Below are positions 1 to 9,305 of a stretch of 64,000 nucleotides of DNA, piece after piece. The notes below the pieces were generated by a model. The model was not told the DNA's origin and did not search any database. It saw only the letters and a list, made by a program, of their open reading frames with translations. The stretch's first letter is position 1; each line of letters opens with the position of its first letter. Source of the DNA: Rhodococcus jostii RHA1 (GTDB taxonomy: Bacteria > Actinomycetota > Actinomycetes > Mycobacteriales > Mycobacteriaceae); contig NC_008268.1 of NCBI RefSeq assembly GCF_000014565.1, positions 3,224,001 through 3,288,000 on the forward strand, in the 5' to 3' direction. Made by a program: the position numbers and the translations under genes.

Positions 1-1
1 G

Positions 2-646
2 TTTCTCAGCCCGAAGCTGAACCGTCGCGCCGATATCTACGGCGGATCACTCGAGAACCGGGCCCGGGTGGTGCGGGACGTCGCCCGGACCGTGCGCGAC
101 GCCGTCGGCGGCCGGGTCGCGATCCTCGCCAAGCTGAACATGGACGACGGCGTCCCCGGTGGGTTCTGGCTCGACGAGGCCATCCAGGTGGCCGGACTGC
201 TGGAGCAGGACGGCAGTGTCGACGCCCTCGAACTCACCATGGGCAGTTCACTTCTCAACCCGATGTACCTGTTCAAGGGCGACGCGCCGGTGCGGGAGTT
301 CGCGGCCGCCATGCCGCAGCCGGTCCGGCTCGGCGTCCAGTTGGCCGGGAAGTCCATGATCCACGCCTACCCCTACCGCGACCTGTTCATGCTCGAGCAC
401 GCACGCCAGATCCGCGCGGCGGTGACGCTGCCGCTCGTCCTGCTCGGCGGAGTCACCGACCGTGCAGGCATGGACACCGCCATGGCCGAGGGCTTCGAAT
501 TCGTCGCCATGGCCCGGGCGCTGCTGCGCGAACCGGACCTGGTGAACCGCATCCGGTCCGAGCCCCACACCCAGTCGTTGTGCATCCACTGCAACAAATG
601 CATGCCCACCATCTTCAGCGGAGCGCGCTGCGTGCTCGTCGAGTGA
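2..646 (+). CDS. NADH:flavin oxidoreductase, old yellow enzyme family (5' truncated by window)
   Basis: This is the C-terminal part (about 214 codons) of an FMN-dependent TIM-barrel oxidoreductase; the reading frame is open from the window edge. The signature FLSPKLNRRADIYGGS followed by LENRAR is the OYE loop after the active-site region, and GGV near the end belongs to the FMN phosphate site. Such enzymes reduce activated alkenes or enoate-type compounds with NAD(P)H. The tail has several cysteines (CIHCNKC), usual in this subfamily. The gene runs tail to tail with the SRPBCC gene with no base between the two stop codons. The substrate cannot be told, and the N-terminal half is outside the window. 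Confidence 0.88.
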   Translation, partial: FLSPKLNRRADIYGGSLENRARVVRDVARTVRDAVGGRVAILAKLNMDDGVPGGFWLDEAIQVAGLLEQDGSVDALELTMGSSLLNPMYLFKGDAPVREFAAAMPQPVRLGVQLAGKSMIHAYPYRDLFMLEHARQIRAAVTLPLVLLGGVTDRAGMDTAMAEGFEFVAMARALLREPDLVNRIRSEPHTQSLCIHCNKCMPTIFSGARCVLVE

Positions 647-1135
647 TCACCAGCTCGTCTGCGCCAGAACCGCATCCAGCGCCGCGTAGCTCTCGTTCAT
701 GCCGCCTTCCATGCCGGACTGCAGCATGCCGTCGCGCTCCTCGGGGGTGTGGAACTGGCTGACGACGGACAGCTTGGTGCGCCCGTCCCCGAGGTCGGTG
801 TAGGTGTTGTTCTCGACGATGACGTGGCCGGGCATGCCGTCCCACTCGAACGTGTACACCAGGCGCTCTTCCGGGGTGATCTCCCGGAATCTGCCCTCGA
901 AGCCGTGGGTTTCGCCGTCCGAATGTTCGACGAAGCGCCAGTGCCCGCCGCGCTCGAATTCCCATCGTTCGACGTCGAGTTCGTTTCCGCGGCCCCACCA
1001 CTGGGCGAGGAGTTCCGGTCTCGTGAATGCGGCCCACACGCGGTCGCGGGGAGCGTTGAACATGCGTTCGACGTGAATCTCCCGGTCCGTCGGCGTCGAG
1101 ACGGTCGCGGTTGTGGGAGTCTGCGAGGTGCTCAT
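647..1135 (-). CDS. SRPBCC / AHSA1-like domain protein
   Basis: A 162-residue single-domain protein of the Aha1-C-like (SRPBCC, Bet v 1 fold) family. Visible family features are ERMFNAPRDRVWAAFTRPE near the start, the QWWG motif, and YTFEWDGMPGHV in the middle of the sheet. These helix-grip proteins bind hydrophobic ligands in a cavity; the ligand here is unknown. The start codon overlaps the stop of the upstream ArsR gene by four bases (ATGA), so the two are translationally coupled. ArsR-SRPBCC pairs are common in actinobacteria, where the ArsR protein usually controls the pair. Confidence 0.85.
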   Translation of the reverse strand: MSTSQTPTTATVSTPTDREIHVERMFNAPRDRVWAAFTRPELLAQWWGRGNELDVERWEFERGGHWRFVEHSDGETHGFEGRFREITPEERLVYTFEWDGMPGHVIVENNTYTDLGDGRTKLSVVSQFHTPEERDGMLQSGMEGGMNESYAALDAVLAQTSW

Positions 1136-1464
1136 GACGTGCCTTCCGTTCGATTGAGGAATTCGTCCAGACGGTCCAGGCGCCCGTCGAGCGACAGCTG
1201 GTAGTCGCGGATCCAGGCCACCTCCCGCTCGAGGGAATTGGTCCCCAGCATGCAGTACCGCACCCGGCCACGCTTCTCGGTCACGACCATCCCCGCCTCT
1301 TCGAGCAGTCGCACGTGTTTCTTGACGCCGGTGAGGGTCATCTCGAAGAGTTCGGCCAGGTCACTGATCGAGCAGGCGCCCTCGCCGAGCCGACGGAGGA
1401 TCCCACGTCGCGTGGGGTCCGCCAATGCGGCGAACGTGGCATCGAGAGCCGAATACTGAACCAT
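1132..1464 (-). CDS. ArsR-family transcriptional regulator
   Basis: A 110-residue winged-helix repressor. The ArsR signature FAALADPTRRGILRRLGEG lies at residues 11-29 and the recognition region MTLTGVKKHVRLLEEAGMV at about 42-60, followed by the wing (VTEKRGRVRY). No metal-binding cysteine pair is evident, so it is more likely a small-molecule or ligand-free member. The open frame extends upstream to 1764, but the ATG at 1464 gives the usual family length and begins just before the conserved domain. It is first in a two-gene operon with the SRPBCC gene and divergent from the TetR gene at 1565. Confidence 0.87.
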   Translation of the reverse strand: MVQYSALDATFAALADPTRRGILRRLGEGACSISDLAELFEMTLTGVKKHVRLLEEAGMVVTEKRGRVRYCMLGTNSLEREVAWIRDYQLSLDGRLDRLDEFLNRTEGTS

Positions 1465-1564
1465 CGAGTTCAGTGTTGCACCGACCCTGGACTCCGTCAA
1501 GGCCCGGCCCCGGGGATCCACGAGGCGCGAACGCACTCGGATAAGCTTGGGCCGTGGTCCACCG

Positions 1565-2251
1565 ATGACAGCGTCGCCCGACGAACACGAAGAGGCGATC
1601 CGCGATCGCCCGCACAGCCGCGTCTCGCCCGCGAGAACGCGCCGCAATCCGGCACTTGTCCAGGCCGACATCCTGGAAGTCGCGACCGCAGAGTTCGCCG
1701 AGAAGGGCCTGTCCGGCGCCAGCGTCAACGAGATCGCCGAGAAGACGCAGACCACCAAACGCATGATCTATTACTACTTCGGCGGCAAGGAAGGCCTGTA
1801 CACCGCCGTTCTCGAGCGCAACTACAAACTCATTCGCGAACTCGAACACAAGGTAGACCTCGAACACGCCGAACCGGTCGATGCACTGAGATTGATCGCG
1901 CAGTTGACGTTCGACCACCACGACACCCATCGTGCCTACGTCCGCCTCGTCAGCGGAGAAAACATGATGAAAGGCAAGTACATTCGGCAGTCCGACGAGG
2001 TAGCCGGACTCGGGATGCCCGTACTGGCCGTGCTCGAGGACGTATTGCGCCGCGGTCAGGCGGCCGGCGTTTTCCGCCAGGACGTCGAGGCCATCGACGT
2101 CCACATGCTCATCAACAGCGTGTCCCTGTTCCGCATCTCCAACCAGTACACCTTCGATGCGCTGTTCCAGCGCGATCTCGCCGCGGACGAGCTCCGATCG
2201 CACTTGCGCACCGTCATCGGTGACGTCGCAGTCCGGTACGTCTGCATCTGA
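1565..2251 (+). CDS. TetR-family transcriptional regulator
   Basis: A 228-residue TetR repressor. The N-terminal HTH runs from about residue 33 to 80, with GASVNEIAEKTQTTKRMIYY containing the recognition helix and the YYYFGGKEGLY signature. The C-terminal ligand domain resembles TetR_C members next to aromatic or hydroaromatic operons. ATG 1565 is chosen; a TTG at 1547 would add six residues and neither has a clear ribosome site. It lies upstream of and co-directional with the transporter operon at 2465, and a long inverted repeat between them (2308-2351) is its likely operator. Inducer unknown; quinate or shikimate is an inference from the neighbours. Confidence 0.85.
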   Translation: MTASPDEHEEAIRDRPHSRVSPARTRRNPALVQADILEVATAEFAEKGLSGASVNEIAEKTQTTKRMIYYYFGGKEGLYTAVLERNYKLIRELEHKVDLEHAEPVDALRLIAQLTFDHHDTHRAYVRLVSGENMMKGKYIRQSDEVAGLGMPVLAVLEDVLRRGQAAGVFRQDVEAIDVHMLINSVSLFRISNQYTFDALFQRDLAADELRSHLRTVIGDVAVRYVCI

Positions 2252-2307
2252 CGGCACACAAGCCCCTCCACGCGCCTTCCGCTCCTGATAGGAGCGGTTT
2301 GTCGCGT

Positions 2308-2351
2308 GCTTTGTACCCACTGGACACTTTTTGGTCCGTGAGGTACAAAGC
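2308..2351. promoter_or_regulatory. Long inverted repeat, probable operator of the transporter operon
   Basis: GCTTTGTACC (2308-2317) and GGTACAAAGC (2342-2351) are perfect 10-bp arms. The inner parts GGAC and GTCC continue the symmetry around an eight-base centre, so 14 of 18 arm positions pair. It sits about 115 bases before the ATG at 2465, between the TetR gene and the transporter gene, where a repressor or activator site is expected. As RNA it could also fold into a hairpin. Confidence 0.6.
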
Positions 2352-2464
2352 TATTGCGCCTGTCACATTCCGTGCGCTAGATTCAGGATCTGCGCAGGAC
2401 GAACTTCCGTTCGCCATACGAACGCCAGTCGGGCGGTGCCATGCACGCACAGAGGAGAGACCGA

Positions 2465-3796
2465 ATGACGACGACCATCGATGCCACGGGCACCGGTCCT
2501 CGGACAGACCTGCACAAAGTCAAACGAGCAGCCACTGCCGCCTTTCTCGGCAGCATGCTCGAGTACTACGAGTTCTACATCTACGCCTCCGCGGCCGCCC
2601 TGGTCTTCGGCAAGGTCTTCTTCCCCTCGTCCAGCGCCGCCACCGGAACTCTGCTGTCGCTGGCGACCTTCGGAGTCGCGTACATCGCCCGGCCCATCGG
2701 AGCGGTCCTGCTGGGACATCTCGGAGACCGCGTCGGACGTAAGAAGATCATGCTGTTCACGCTCGGATTGATGGGCACGGCAACGTTTCTCATCGGATGC
2801 CTGCCCGAGTACAAGCACATCGGAATCTGGGCGCCGATCCTCCTCGTCTGCCTCAGGGTGTGTCAGGGAATCTCGGCAGCCGGTGAGCAGTCCGGAGCCA
2901 ATTCACTCACGCTCGAGCACTCCCCGGAACACCGGCGAGCCTTCTTCACCAGTTGGACCCTCACCGGCACGCAGGCCGGCTTCATCCTTGCCACGCTGGT
3001 GTTCCTCTCCGTAGCCACCCTGCCGGAAGACCAGCTTCTCAGCTGGGGATGGCGGATCCCCTTCCTCGCCAGCGCCATCGTCGTCTTCGCCGCATACATC
3101 GCGCGACGCAAGCTGGAGGAGCCGGAGGTTTTCACCGAGAATCGCGAAAACGGCGAACTCGAACGCTTTCCTGTCGCGACACTTCTGCGCACTCATGCGA
3201 CCGATGTGCTGCGAGTGATTCTGTGCGCGTTCCAGTCGGTCGGCGGCACCATCTTCTCGGTCTTCGGACTCGCGTTCGCGACCAGTGCCGAGGTCGGCAT
3301 CAGTCGTCCGACCATGCTCTGGGCGGCCGTCGTCGCCAACGTCGTCGCGTTGTTCATGCAACCGTCGTTGGCCGTCCTCGCCGACCGTATCGGCCGCAAG
3401 CCGGTGTTCATCAGCGGCGTCGTCGGTCTTGCTTTGTCGATCTTCTTCTACTTCTGGGCGATCGCCACCGCGAACGTGGTCCTCATCTACGTCGGCGCGA
3501 TCATCTTCACCGGAATCTGCTACAGCGCACCGAACGCCATCTTCCCGTCGTTCTATGCCGAGATGTTCAACACGAAGGTGCGGTTCTCCGGAATGGCACT
3601 CGGCACCCAGATCGGTTTCGCCTTCGCCGGTTTCGCGCCCACCATCGCGTGGACGATCGTCGGCGACAGCCGCACGAACTGGATTCCCGTCGCCATCCTG
3701 GTGGCCGTCGCGTGCCTGATCTCGGCAGTGGCGGCCTCCACCGCACGCGAGACGTACAAGACACCGCTCGGTCAGCTCGGCAAACCCATCGCCTGA
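2465..3796 (+). CDS. MFS transporter, metabolite:H+ symporter (MHS) type
   Basis: A 443-residue, 12-segment secondary transporter of the inner membrane. The first segment has SMLEYYEFYIYASAAALVF, typical of the MHS subfamily (shikimate, alpha-ketoglutarate, proline/betaine carriers), and motif A appears as GHLGDRVGRKK at 84-94 with a second copy ADRIGRKP in the other half. ATG 2465 is preceded by AGAGGAGAG and preferred over an in-frame ATG at 2441. It is the first gene of an operon with a Gfo/Idh/MocA dehydrogenase, a type II dehydroquinase and a TIM-barrel enzyme, so uptake of a hydroaromatic acid such as shikimate or quinate is the best inference. Confidence 0.88.
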   Translation: MTTTIDATGTGPRTDLHKVKRAATAAFLGSMLEYYEFYIYASAAALVFGKVFFPSSSAATGTLLSLATFGVAYIARPIGAVLLGHLGDRVGRKKIMLFTLGLMGTATFLIGCLPEYKHIGIWAPILLVCLRVCQGISAAGEQSGANSLTLEHSPEHRRAFFTSWTLTGTQAGFILATLVFLSVATLPEDQLLSWGWRIPFLASAIVVFAAYIARRKLEEPEVFTENRENGELERFPVATLLRTHATDVLRVILCAFQSVGGTIFSVFGLAFATSAEVGISRPTMLWAAVVANVVALFMQPSLAVLADRIGRKPVFISGVVGLALSIFFYFWAIATANVVLIYVGAIIFTGICYSAPNAIFPSFYAEMFNTKVRFSGMALGTQIGFAFAGFAPTIAWTIVGDSRTNWIPVAILVAVACLISAVAASTARETYKTPLGQLGKPIA

Positions 3797-3839
3797 CCCC
3801 TCACCCCCACCATTCGACGTTCTCGAGAGAAGGAACAAC

Positions 3840-4931
3840 ATGTCCCCCGCACGCCTGAAAGTCGGAATCGTCGGTTGCGGCAAGATCGCCATCAATCACG
3901 CAAAGGCTCTGCACGCCATGCCCGAGGTCGAACTGGTCGCCTGCAGCGACACCGACCAGGCCAGAGCCGACTCCTTTGCCGCCACACACGGAATCGCCCA
4001 CGCCTACGACGACCTCGACGCACTGCTCGGCAGCGGTCTGGACGCCGTCACCATCTGCACACCGCACCCGACCCACGAAGCGATCGTCCTCGCGGCCGCC
4101 GAACACGGACTGCACGTTCTGTGCGAGAAGCCGATCGCGATCACGCTCGACGAAGCCGACCGCATGGTCGAGGCGACGGCCGCCGCGGGAGTGAAGTTCG
4201 GCGTACTGTTCCAGCGCCGGTTCTGGCCTGCCGCTCAGCGCATCCGCGCTGCGATCGATGCCGGCGCGCTCGGCGGCGCACCCATTGTCGCGACCTGCAC
4301 CGTACGACTCGGCCGCGACCGCGACTACTACACGTCCGATCCGTGGCGCGGCCGCTGGGACACCGACGGCGGAGGTGTGCTGATGACTCAGGCCATCCAT
4401 TACATCGACATGCTGCAGTGGTTCATGGGCGACGCCGTCGAGGTGAGTGGTCACGTGGACACCCTGGTGCACGGTGACTACATCGAGGTCGAGGACACGG
4501 TCGCGGCCACCGTGAAATTCTCGTCCGGCGGACTCGCCACTATCACGGCCGGCACAACTTTCACACCCGGCCTCGGTACTCAAATCGTGGTCGGTGGACG
4601 CAACGGGCACACCGTGAGCCTGACGGAATTTCCCGAGGGGATGCCCGCAGTCAACGACATTTGGACCGTCGAGGGCGAGGAGGCGTACCAGCAGATGCAC
4701 TCGACGGACATCGAATCGGACCCTCCGCTCTCGCAGATTCATGTCGGTCTCGCCCCGTTCCATCAGATGCAGATCGAGGACTTCGTCCATGCCGTCGTCG
4801 AGGACCGTGCTCCCGCGGTTTCCGGACGCGATGCTCGCCGCGCTCTCGAGATCGTCCTCGCCATCTACGAGTCCTCCCGCACCGGGCAACCCATCGCACT
4901 CACCTCGGGCGCGCTCGCCGGCCTGCAGTAA
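3840..4931 (+). CDS. Gfo/Idh/MocA-family NAD(P)-dependent oxidoreductase
   Basis: A 363-residue two-domain dehydrogenase. The Rossmann motif GIVGCGKIA is at residues 9-17 and the family EKP motif (CEKPIAI) at 96-98, followed by the C-terminal alpha/beta substrate domain with a [18 protein letters not shown] segment. Members oxidise hydroxyl groups of sugars, inositols and related polyols. A good ribosome site (GAGAGAAGGAAC) precedes ATG 3840, 43 bases after the transporter. Next to a dehydroquinase it may oxidise quinate, shikimate or a related cyclitol; that role is inferred only from context, since the better-known quinate/shikimate dehydrogenases belong to other families. Confidence 0.86.
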   Translation: MSPARLKVGIVGCGKIAINHAKALHAMPEVELVACSDTDQARADSFAATHGIAHAYDDLDALLGSGLDAVTICTPHPTHEAIVLAAAEHGLHVLCEKPIAITLDEADRMVEATAAAGVKFGVLFQRRFWPAAQRIRAAIDAGALGGAPIVATCTVRLGRDRDYYTSDPWRGRWDTDGGGVLMTQAIHYIDMLQWFMGDAVEVSGHVDTLVHGDYIEVEDTVAATVKFSSGGLATITAGTTFTPGLGTQIVVGGRNGHTVSLTEFPEGMPAVNDIWTVEGEEAYQQMHSTDIESDPPLSQIHVGLAPFHQMQIEDFVHAVVEDRAPAVSGRDARRALEIVLAIYESSRTGQPIALTSGALAGLQ

Positions 4932-4974
4932 TTGCATCGCAACATTTTTCACACAGTCAGGTGAGGACCACACG

Positions 4975-5442
4975 ATGAATTCACCGACCTTCATGGTCGT
5001 CAACGGACCGAACCTCAACATGCTCGGGGCGAGACAGCCCGAACACTACGGTCATCACACCCTCGACGACGTCCGCACACTGTGCGAGCGGACCGCCGAA
5101 CCCCTGAATATCGAACTGGCTTTCTTCCAATCGAATCACGAAGGCGAGGTGATCGACCGCATCCACCGGGCACGAGGATCCGCACACGCCATCGTGATCA
5201 ACCCCGGCGCGTGGACCCACACGTCCGTGGCCCTTCGCGACGCTCTGGTCGTTCCGGAGATCCCGATCGTGGAAGTTCACATCAGCAATATCCATGCGCG
5301 CGAAGAGTTCCGCCACCGCTCCCTCATCTCGCCGATCGCGAACACCGTGATCGCCGGGGCCGGGATCACCGGATACAAGTTCGCGATCGAACACCTCGCT
5401 GCCGTGCTGAACCCGGCAGAAGGGAGCGCGACCCGACCATGA
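4975..5442 (+). CDS. aroQ: 3-dehydroquinate dehydratase, type II
   Basis: A 155-residue type II dehydroquinase, normal length. It converts 3-dehydroquinate to 3-dehydroshikimate by trans (anti) elimination through an enolate. All catalytic positions are visible: R20 and Y25 on the active-site lid, N76 and H82 in [11 protein letters not shown]102 in VEVHISN and R113. The opening [16 protein letters not shown] is the family signature. Within this operon, with a transporter and a dehydrogenase and without other aro genes, a catabolic (quinate/shikimate) rather than biosynthetic role is likely. The stop overlaps the next start as ATGA. Confidence 0.93.
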   Translation: MNSPTFMVVNGPNLNMLGARQPEHYGHHTLDDVRTLCERTAEPLNIELAFFQSNHEGEVIDRIHRARGSAHAIVINPGAWTHTSVALRDALVVPEIPIVEVHISNIHAREEFRHRSLISPIANTVIAGAGITGYKFAIEHLAAVLNPAEGSATRP

Positions 5443-6248
5443 CCGACGGACCACTGTTGTCGCTCTCACCACTCACAGCCGTCGACGCCTCACCACCGGA
5501 TCTGGTGACCGCGGCTGCGAGCGCCGGCTTCGACTTCGTAGGAATCCGAGCGAAAGCGGCAGCCACTGACACCCAATGGCCGATGCTCGACGACGGCCCG
5601 ATGGTGCGGGAGACACGGCGCCGTGCCGACGACCTGGGCATCGAGATCCTGGACGTCGAAGTACTGCGCATCACCGGCGCGGACGATGTGGAGACTGCGC
5701 TGCGCCTCCTCGACGTGGCGTCCGCACTGCGTGCGAGCTATGTACTGGTGAACGGCAACGACCCGGAGCCCACCCGACAGGCTGATACATTCGCGCTCCT
5801 GTGCCGTGAAGCCGAGCAACGAGGTGTGTCTCTTGCGCTGGAGTTCATGGCATTCAGCCGGATCCGAACCATCGGTGACGCTGCCGCCGTGCTGAGACAC
5901 GCCACCAGTCCCGTTGCGGTGCTGGTGGTGGACGCACTGCACCTGGCCCGCACCGGCAGCTCTGCCGAAGAGGTCCGGGCACTTCCCGACCACTGGCTCT
6001 CGTACGTTCAGCTGTGTGACGCCCCGAAGAAGGCACCACCCGATCACGCGGGTCTGATCACCGAGGCGCGCACCGACCGACTCCTCCCCGGCGCGGGTGA
6101 GCTCCCGTTGCACGAATTGATCGACGCATTTCCAGCCGGCGCCGTTTATTCCGTGGAGGCCCCGGTCCTCGCTCACACCGGGTGGGCAGTCGACGTCCGA
6201 GCCGACCACGCCTACCGAGCCCTTCGTGACACGGTTCATGCCATGTGA
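5439..6248 (+). CDS. Sugar phosphate isomerase/epimerase-like TIM-barrel protein, possible 3-dehydroshikimate dehydratase
   Basis: A 269-residue protein of the xylose-isomerase-like TIM barrel (AP endonuclease 2) superfamily. Features are [12 protein letters not shown] near the start, [16 protein letters not shown] with the metal-binding Glu, a [11 protein letters not shown] strand and a late [11 protein letters not shown] segment. Several family members dehydrate 3-dehydroshikimate to protocatechuate, and the dehydroquinase just upstream makes that substrate; the four-base overlap with aroQ supports joint production. Inosose dehydratase or hexulose isomerase activity remains possible. It appears to be the last gene of the operon. 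Confidence 0.78.
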   Translation: MTDGPLLSLSPLTAVDASPPDLVTAAASAGFDFVGIRAKAAATDTQWPMLDDGPMVRETRRRADDLGIEILDVEVLRITGADDVETALRLLDVASALRASYVLVNGNDPEPTRQADTFALLCREAEQRGVSLALEFMAFSRIRTIGDAAAVLRHATSPVAVLVVDALHLARTGSSAEEVRALPDHWLSYVQLCDAPKKAPPDHAGLITEARTDRLLPGAGELPLHELIDAFPAGAVYSVEAPVLAHTGWAVDVRADHAYRALRDTVHAM

Positions 6249-6315
6249 TCCCCGGCGGGACGGGCGCCATTCCACGGCATCTCGGTGCCGGTACGGATCG
6301 GTAACGAATCCGGAC

Positions 6316-6724
6316 ACCCGCCTGTCGCAGCGGTGGACGCCGAAGATCGGGCTCTTCGCCGGCGGTGCCGACCTACATGTCTATCGGGACGGCGGCTGGC
6401 GCGTTCTGCACTGCCTGCCGCTCTACAGCGGTCCCGTCGCGCTCGGTTTGCCGGCGCATCCTCGGGTACCGGACCACCCCGTACCTGTTGCTGGTCACGG
6501 CGCTGACGACGGTGACGTGCACATTCGTCGAACCGGTGCGGACGACGCTGTTCCACGGCCAGATCAACCTGGTACTGATGCTGTGGGTGCTGTGGGATTT
6601 CTCCCGGCCGGAGCGCAGCATCCTGCGCGGGGTGGGGATCGGGCTGGGCGCCGCGATCAAACCGACCCCCGCCTTCTTCGTCGTCGTGCTCCTCGCGCTG
6701 CGGCACCCGGCCCGCCCAGAGTCG
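6316..6724 (+). pseudogene. Remnant of a DUF2029/GT87 mannosyltransferase
   Basis: Two pieces of a polyprenol-phosphate-mannose-dependent mannosyltransferase lie in different frames. Positions 6316-6438 encode GGADLHVYRDGGWRVLHCLP followed by LYSGPV, the family's first luminal loop. Positions 6461-6724 in the next frame encode VEPVRTTLFHGQINLVLMLW and GIGLGAAIKPTPAFF, the conserved central loop and helix. The helices between are deleted and the last third is missing, so no enzyme can be made. Family members add mannose to lipid or arabinomannan acceptors of the mycolate-group cell envelope. Confidence 0.7.
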
Positions 6725-6899
6725 GCCGGCCCTGACATCGGTCGTGACGGACCCGCCGGCACCGGAACCGTCGGAAGTGTCGTTGCGGAGCGCGTGACGG
6801 CCTGCTGTTCCGTACCCTTCACGCACCGTCAGGAATACCCTGGCAAGTACACGCCCCCATGCACCTCCCGGAATCCGCACCGCCCGGAATCGGACCGCC

Positions 6900-9206
6900 A
6901 TGAACGATCGCCCGCCGAGTGATTCGACGGTCGCGTCTGGGCCGCCCACCGAACTGGGTCAGGACACCCAGCTGCCGCCGTCGACGACGTCGGGCGCCGA
7001 ATCGGTGTTCGTCGTGGAGAGCGGTGTCGAGCGCCTCGTCGCGGATTGGGAGTCGTCCGGTTCGCCGGCCGAGCTCACCGAGTATCTCCCCGACACGACC
7101 GCGATCAGGCGGGCCGCGTTGATCGAGCTGATCAAGGTGGACCTCGAATACCGGTGGCTGCGGTCGGGCCACCCGAAGCGCATCGCCGACTACTGCCTCG
7201 AATTCCCGGAGCTGCTCGCCGAACCTCTGCCACCGGAACTCGTCTACCTGGAGTACCGGGTCCGCCGTCAAAGCGGCGCCGACGTCGATCCCGCCGAGTA
7301 CGTCACCGAATACCCGCAGCAGGCGGCCCGGTTCGAGACCCTCCTCGAACACGACCGCCGCATGGACCGGCGCACCATCACTGCGGAACTCGGCCCGGGC
7401 GACGACCTCGACGTCGGTGAACGCCTCGACGACTTCGACCTGATGATGGAACTGGGTCACGGCGCGTTCGCGCGGGTGTTCCTCGCCCGGCAGCGTTCGA
7501 TGCAGCGTTGGGTGGCGCTGAAGATCTCCCGGAACATCGGCAACGAACCGCAGACACTCGCGCAGCTCGACCACCCGTACATCGTCCGCGTCTACGACCA
7601 GCGGGTGCTGGAGGACCGCCGGCTGCGGGTGCTGTTCATGGAATACGTGCCCGGCGGCACGCTCCTCGACGTGGTGCGGCTGGTCCGCAAGACCCCGCCG
7701 GAGCAGCGATCCGGACAGCTGCTGCTCGATTCGGTGGACCGCGTCCTCGCGGAGAGAGGCGAGATCCGGCCCGAGTACTCGAGCGTGCGGGACGAGATCG
7801 CCGCGCTGTCGTGGCCGGAGACGGTCGCGTGGATCGGGCTGCGGCTCGCCGACGCGCTCGACTACGCCGAGGAGCACGGCGTCCTGCACCGAGACATCAA
7901 ACCGGCGAACGTGTTGCTGGGGCTAGAAGGCATCCCCAAGCTGGCCGACTTCAACGTCAGTTCGAGCGACAGCGTCGAGAATCGCGGCGCCGGAGGATTC
8001 ATCGGCGGCTCCGTCGCCTACATGTCACCCGAACAACTCGAGGTGATCGACCCGAGCATCCACCGGACCGCCGCCGACCTCGACACCCGCAGCGACATCT
8101 TCGCGTTGGGCGTGATGCTGTGGGAACTGCTGACCGGGGCGCGGCCGTTCCCGGACGACGACGGGACCACGTCACCGCCGTCGCCTCGCGTCCTTCTCGA
8201 GTCGCGACGCCGAGGAGTGGACCCGGAACGATCCGCGCTCCCCGAAGACTGTCCCGCCGCGCTGCGGCGCATCCTGGTGAAGTCGCTCGCACCCGACCGG
8301 GACAATCGGTGGTCGAGTGGCCGGAAGCTGACACGGCAGTTCGCGCTGTGCCTCGACCCGCACGCCCGCGATCTCGTCGACCCCGCGCCGGGAAGCGTGC
8401 GGTCCACGATGTGGCGGTGGGCGCTTCCCATCGTGATCGCCGCCGTCGGCATCCCGAACCTGCTGGCAGCCGGATACAACTACTACTACAACAAGGTGCT
8501 GATCATCGCGACGCTGCCCGTCGAGGCGCAGGAGGATCTCGAATTCGTGCATCTGGTGATCGGCGGGATCGCGTTCCCGCTGGGCGCAGTGCTCATCGTC
8601 TACTGGTGTCGACTCGCGCTCACGGTGCCGCGCGGTCTCCGCAACGGCAGAACCTACAGTTCCGAGGTGCTGGAGAAGGCGCGCGCCACTACGCTCGGGC
8701 TCGGCCATCGCGCGGTCGTGGTCAGCTTCGGGCTGTGGGTCGTCGCCGGCGTCGCCTACCCGGTCGCCCTGGAGATCACCGCAGGCGGGATTCCGTTGCG
8801 CGCATACACGCAACTCCTCGCGTCCCTGGCCGTGTGCGGGGCGGTCGCGCTCGCCTACCCGTTCTTCATCCTCACGTTCTACGCAGTGCGGTGCCTCTGC
8901 CCGATCCTGCTGTCGCACGGCGAGTTGCGCGGAAACGACGGACGCAACATCCGGGCCCTCGGCCGGAGTATGCCGCGGTACCTCGCCGTCGCCGCGGCCG
9001 TCCCGTTGATCGGGGTCGCCGGGCTCAGCTTCGTCGGCGGAAGCACCGGCGACGCCGTGAACGCGACGGTGCGCGCGCTGTGTCTGGGCGGCATCTTCGC
9101 CTTCATCGCCGTGTACCAGTTGTTCCGGCGGATCGAGAGCGATCTGCGTGCGCTCGAGAGGGTCGTGTGGCTGGAGGTGCCGGGGTCGCCGACCAGGCGG
9201 CGGTAG
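6900..9206 (+). CDS. Membrane serine/threonine protein kinase
   Basis: A 768-residue protein in three parts. Residues about 60-165 match an N-terminal segment found before many planctomycete-type kinases (DLEYRWLRSGHPKRIADYCL, EYRVRRQSG). The kinase domain (about 180-485) has the glycine loop GHGAFARV at 186-193, VALK with Lys208, HRDIKPAN at 330-337, an activation segment ending AYMSPEQL and DIFALGVMLWELLTG. The metal-binding DFG is DFN (350-352). After residue 505 come several hydrophobic segments (WALPIVIAAVGIPNLLAAG; further ones to about 745), so the kinase is anchored by a C-terminal membrane domain, not the usual PASTA-type sensor. No phosphatase or obvious substrate gene is adjacent. 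Translation starts at an ATG right after the mannosyltransferase remnant. Confidence 0.88.
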   Translation: MNDRPPSDSTVASGPPTELGQDTQLPPSTTSGAESVFVVESGVERLVADWESSGSPAELTEYLPDTTAIRRAALIELIKVDLEYRWLRSGHPKRIADYCLEFPELLAEPLPPELVYLEYRVRRQSGADVDPAEYVTEYPQQAARFETLLEHDRRMDRRTITAELGPGDDLDVGERLDDFDLMMELGHGAFARVFLARQRSMQRWVALKISRNIGNEPQTLAQLDHPYIVRVYDQRVLEDRRLRVLFMEYVPGGTLLDVVRLVRKTPPEQRSGQLLLDSVDRVLAERGEIRPEYSSVRDEIAALSWPETVAWIGLRLADALDYAEEHGVLHRDIKPANVLLGLEGIPKLADFNVSSSDSVENRGAGGFIGGSVAYMSPEQLEVIDPSIHRTAADLDTRSDIFALGVMLWELLTGARPFPDDDGTTSPPSPRVLLESRRRGVDPERSALPEDCPAALRRILVKSLAPDRDNRWSSGRKLTRQFALCLDPHARDLVDPAPGSVRSTMWRWALPIVIAAVGIPNLLAAGYNYYYNKVLIIATLPVEAQEDLEFVHLVIGGIAFPLGAVLIVYWCRLALTVPRGLRNGRTYSSEVLEKARATTLGLGHRAVVVSFGLWVVAGVAYPVALEITAGGIPLRAYTQLLASLAVCGAVALAYPFFILTFYAVRCLCPILLSHGELRGNDGRNIRALGRSMPRYLAVAAAVPLIGVAGLSFVGGSTGDAVNATVRALCLGGIFAFIAVYQLFRRIESDLRALERVVWLEVPGSPTRRR

Positions 9207-9305
9207 GAGCGGCCGGCGCAGATAAAGAAGGCCCCTGACGCTGCCGGGTCGGGGTCCGACAGCGCCATGGGCTCACTGGGTATTTCTCTCGAAGCCCCCT
9301 CCGCG

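Noticed and set aside
3801..5021. 406-codon minus-strand frame
   Set aside because: Shadow of the Gfo/Idh/MocA gene, without ribosome site or motif.
7508..9238. 576-codon plus-strand frame inside the kinase gene
   Set aside because: Arg/Pro/Ala-rich shadow of the kinase, which has complete motifs in its own frame.
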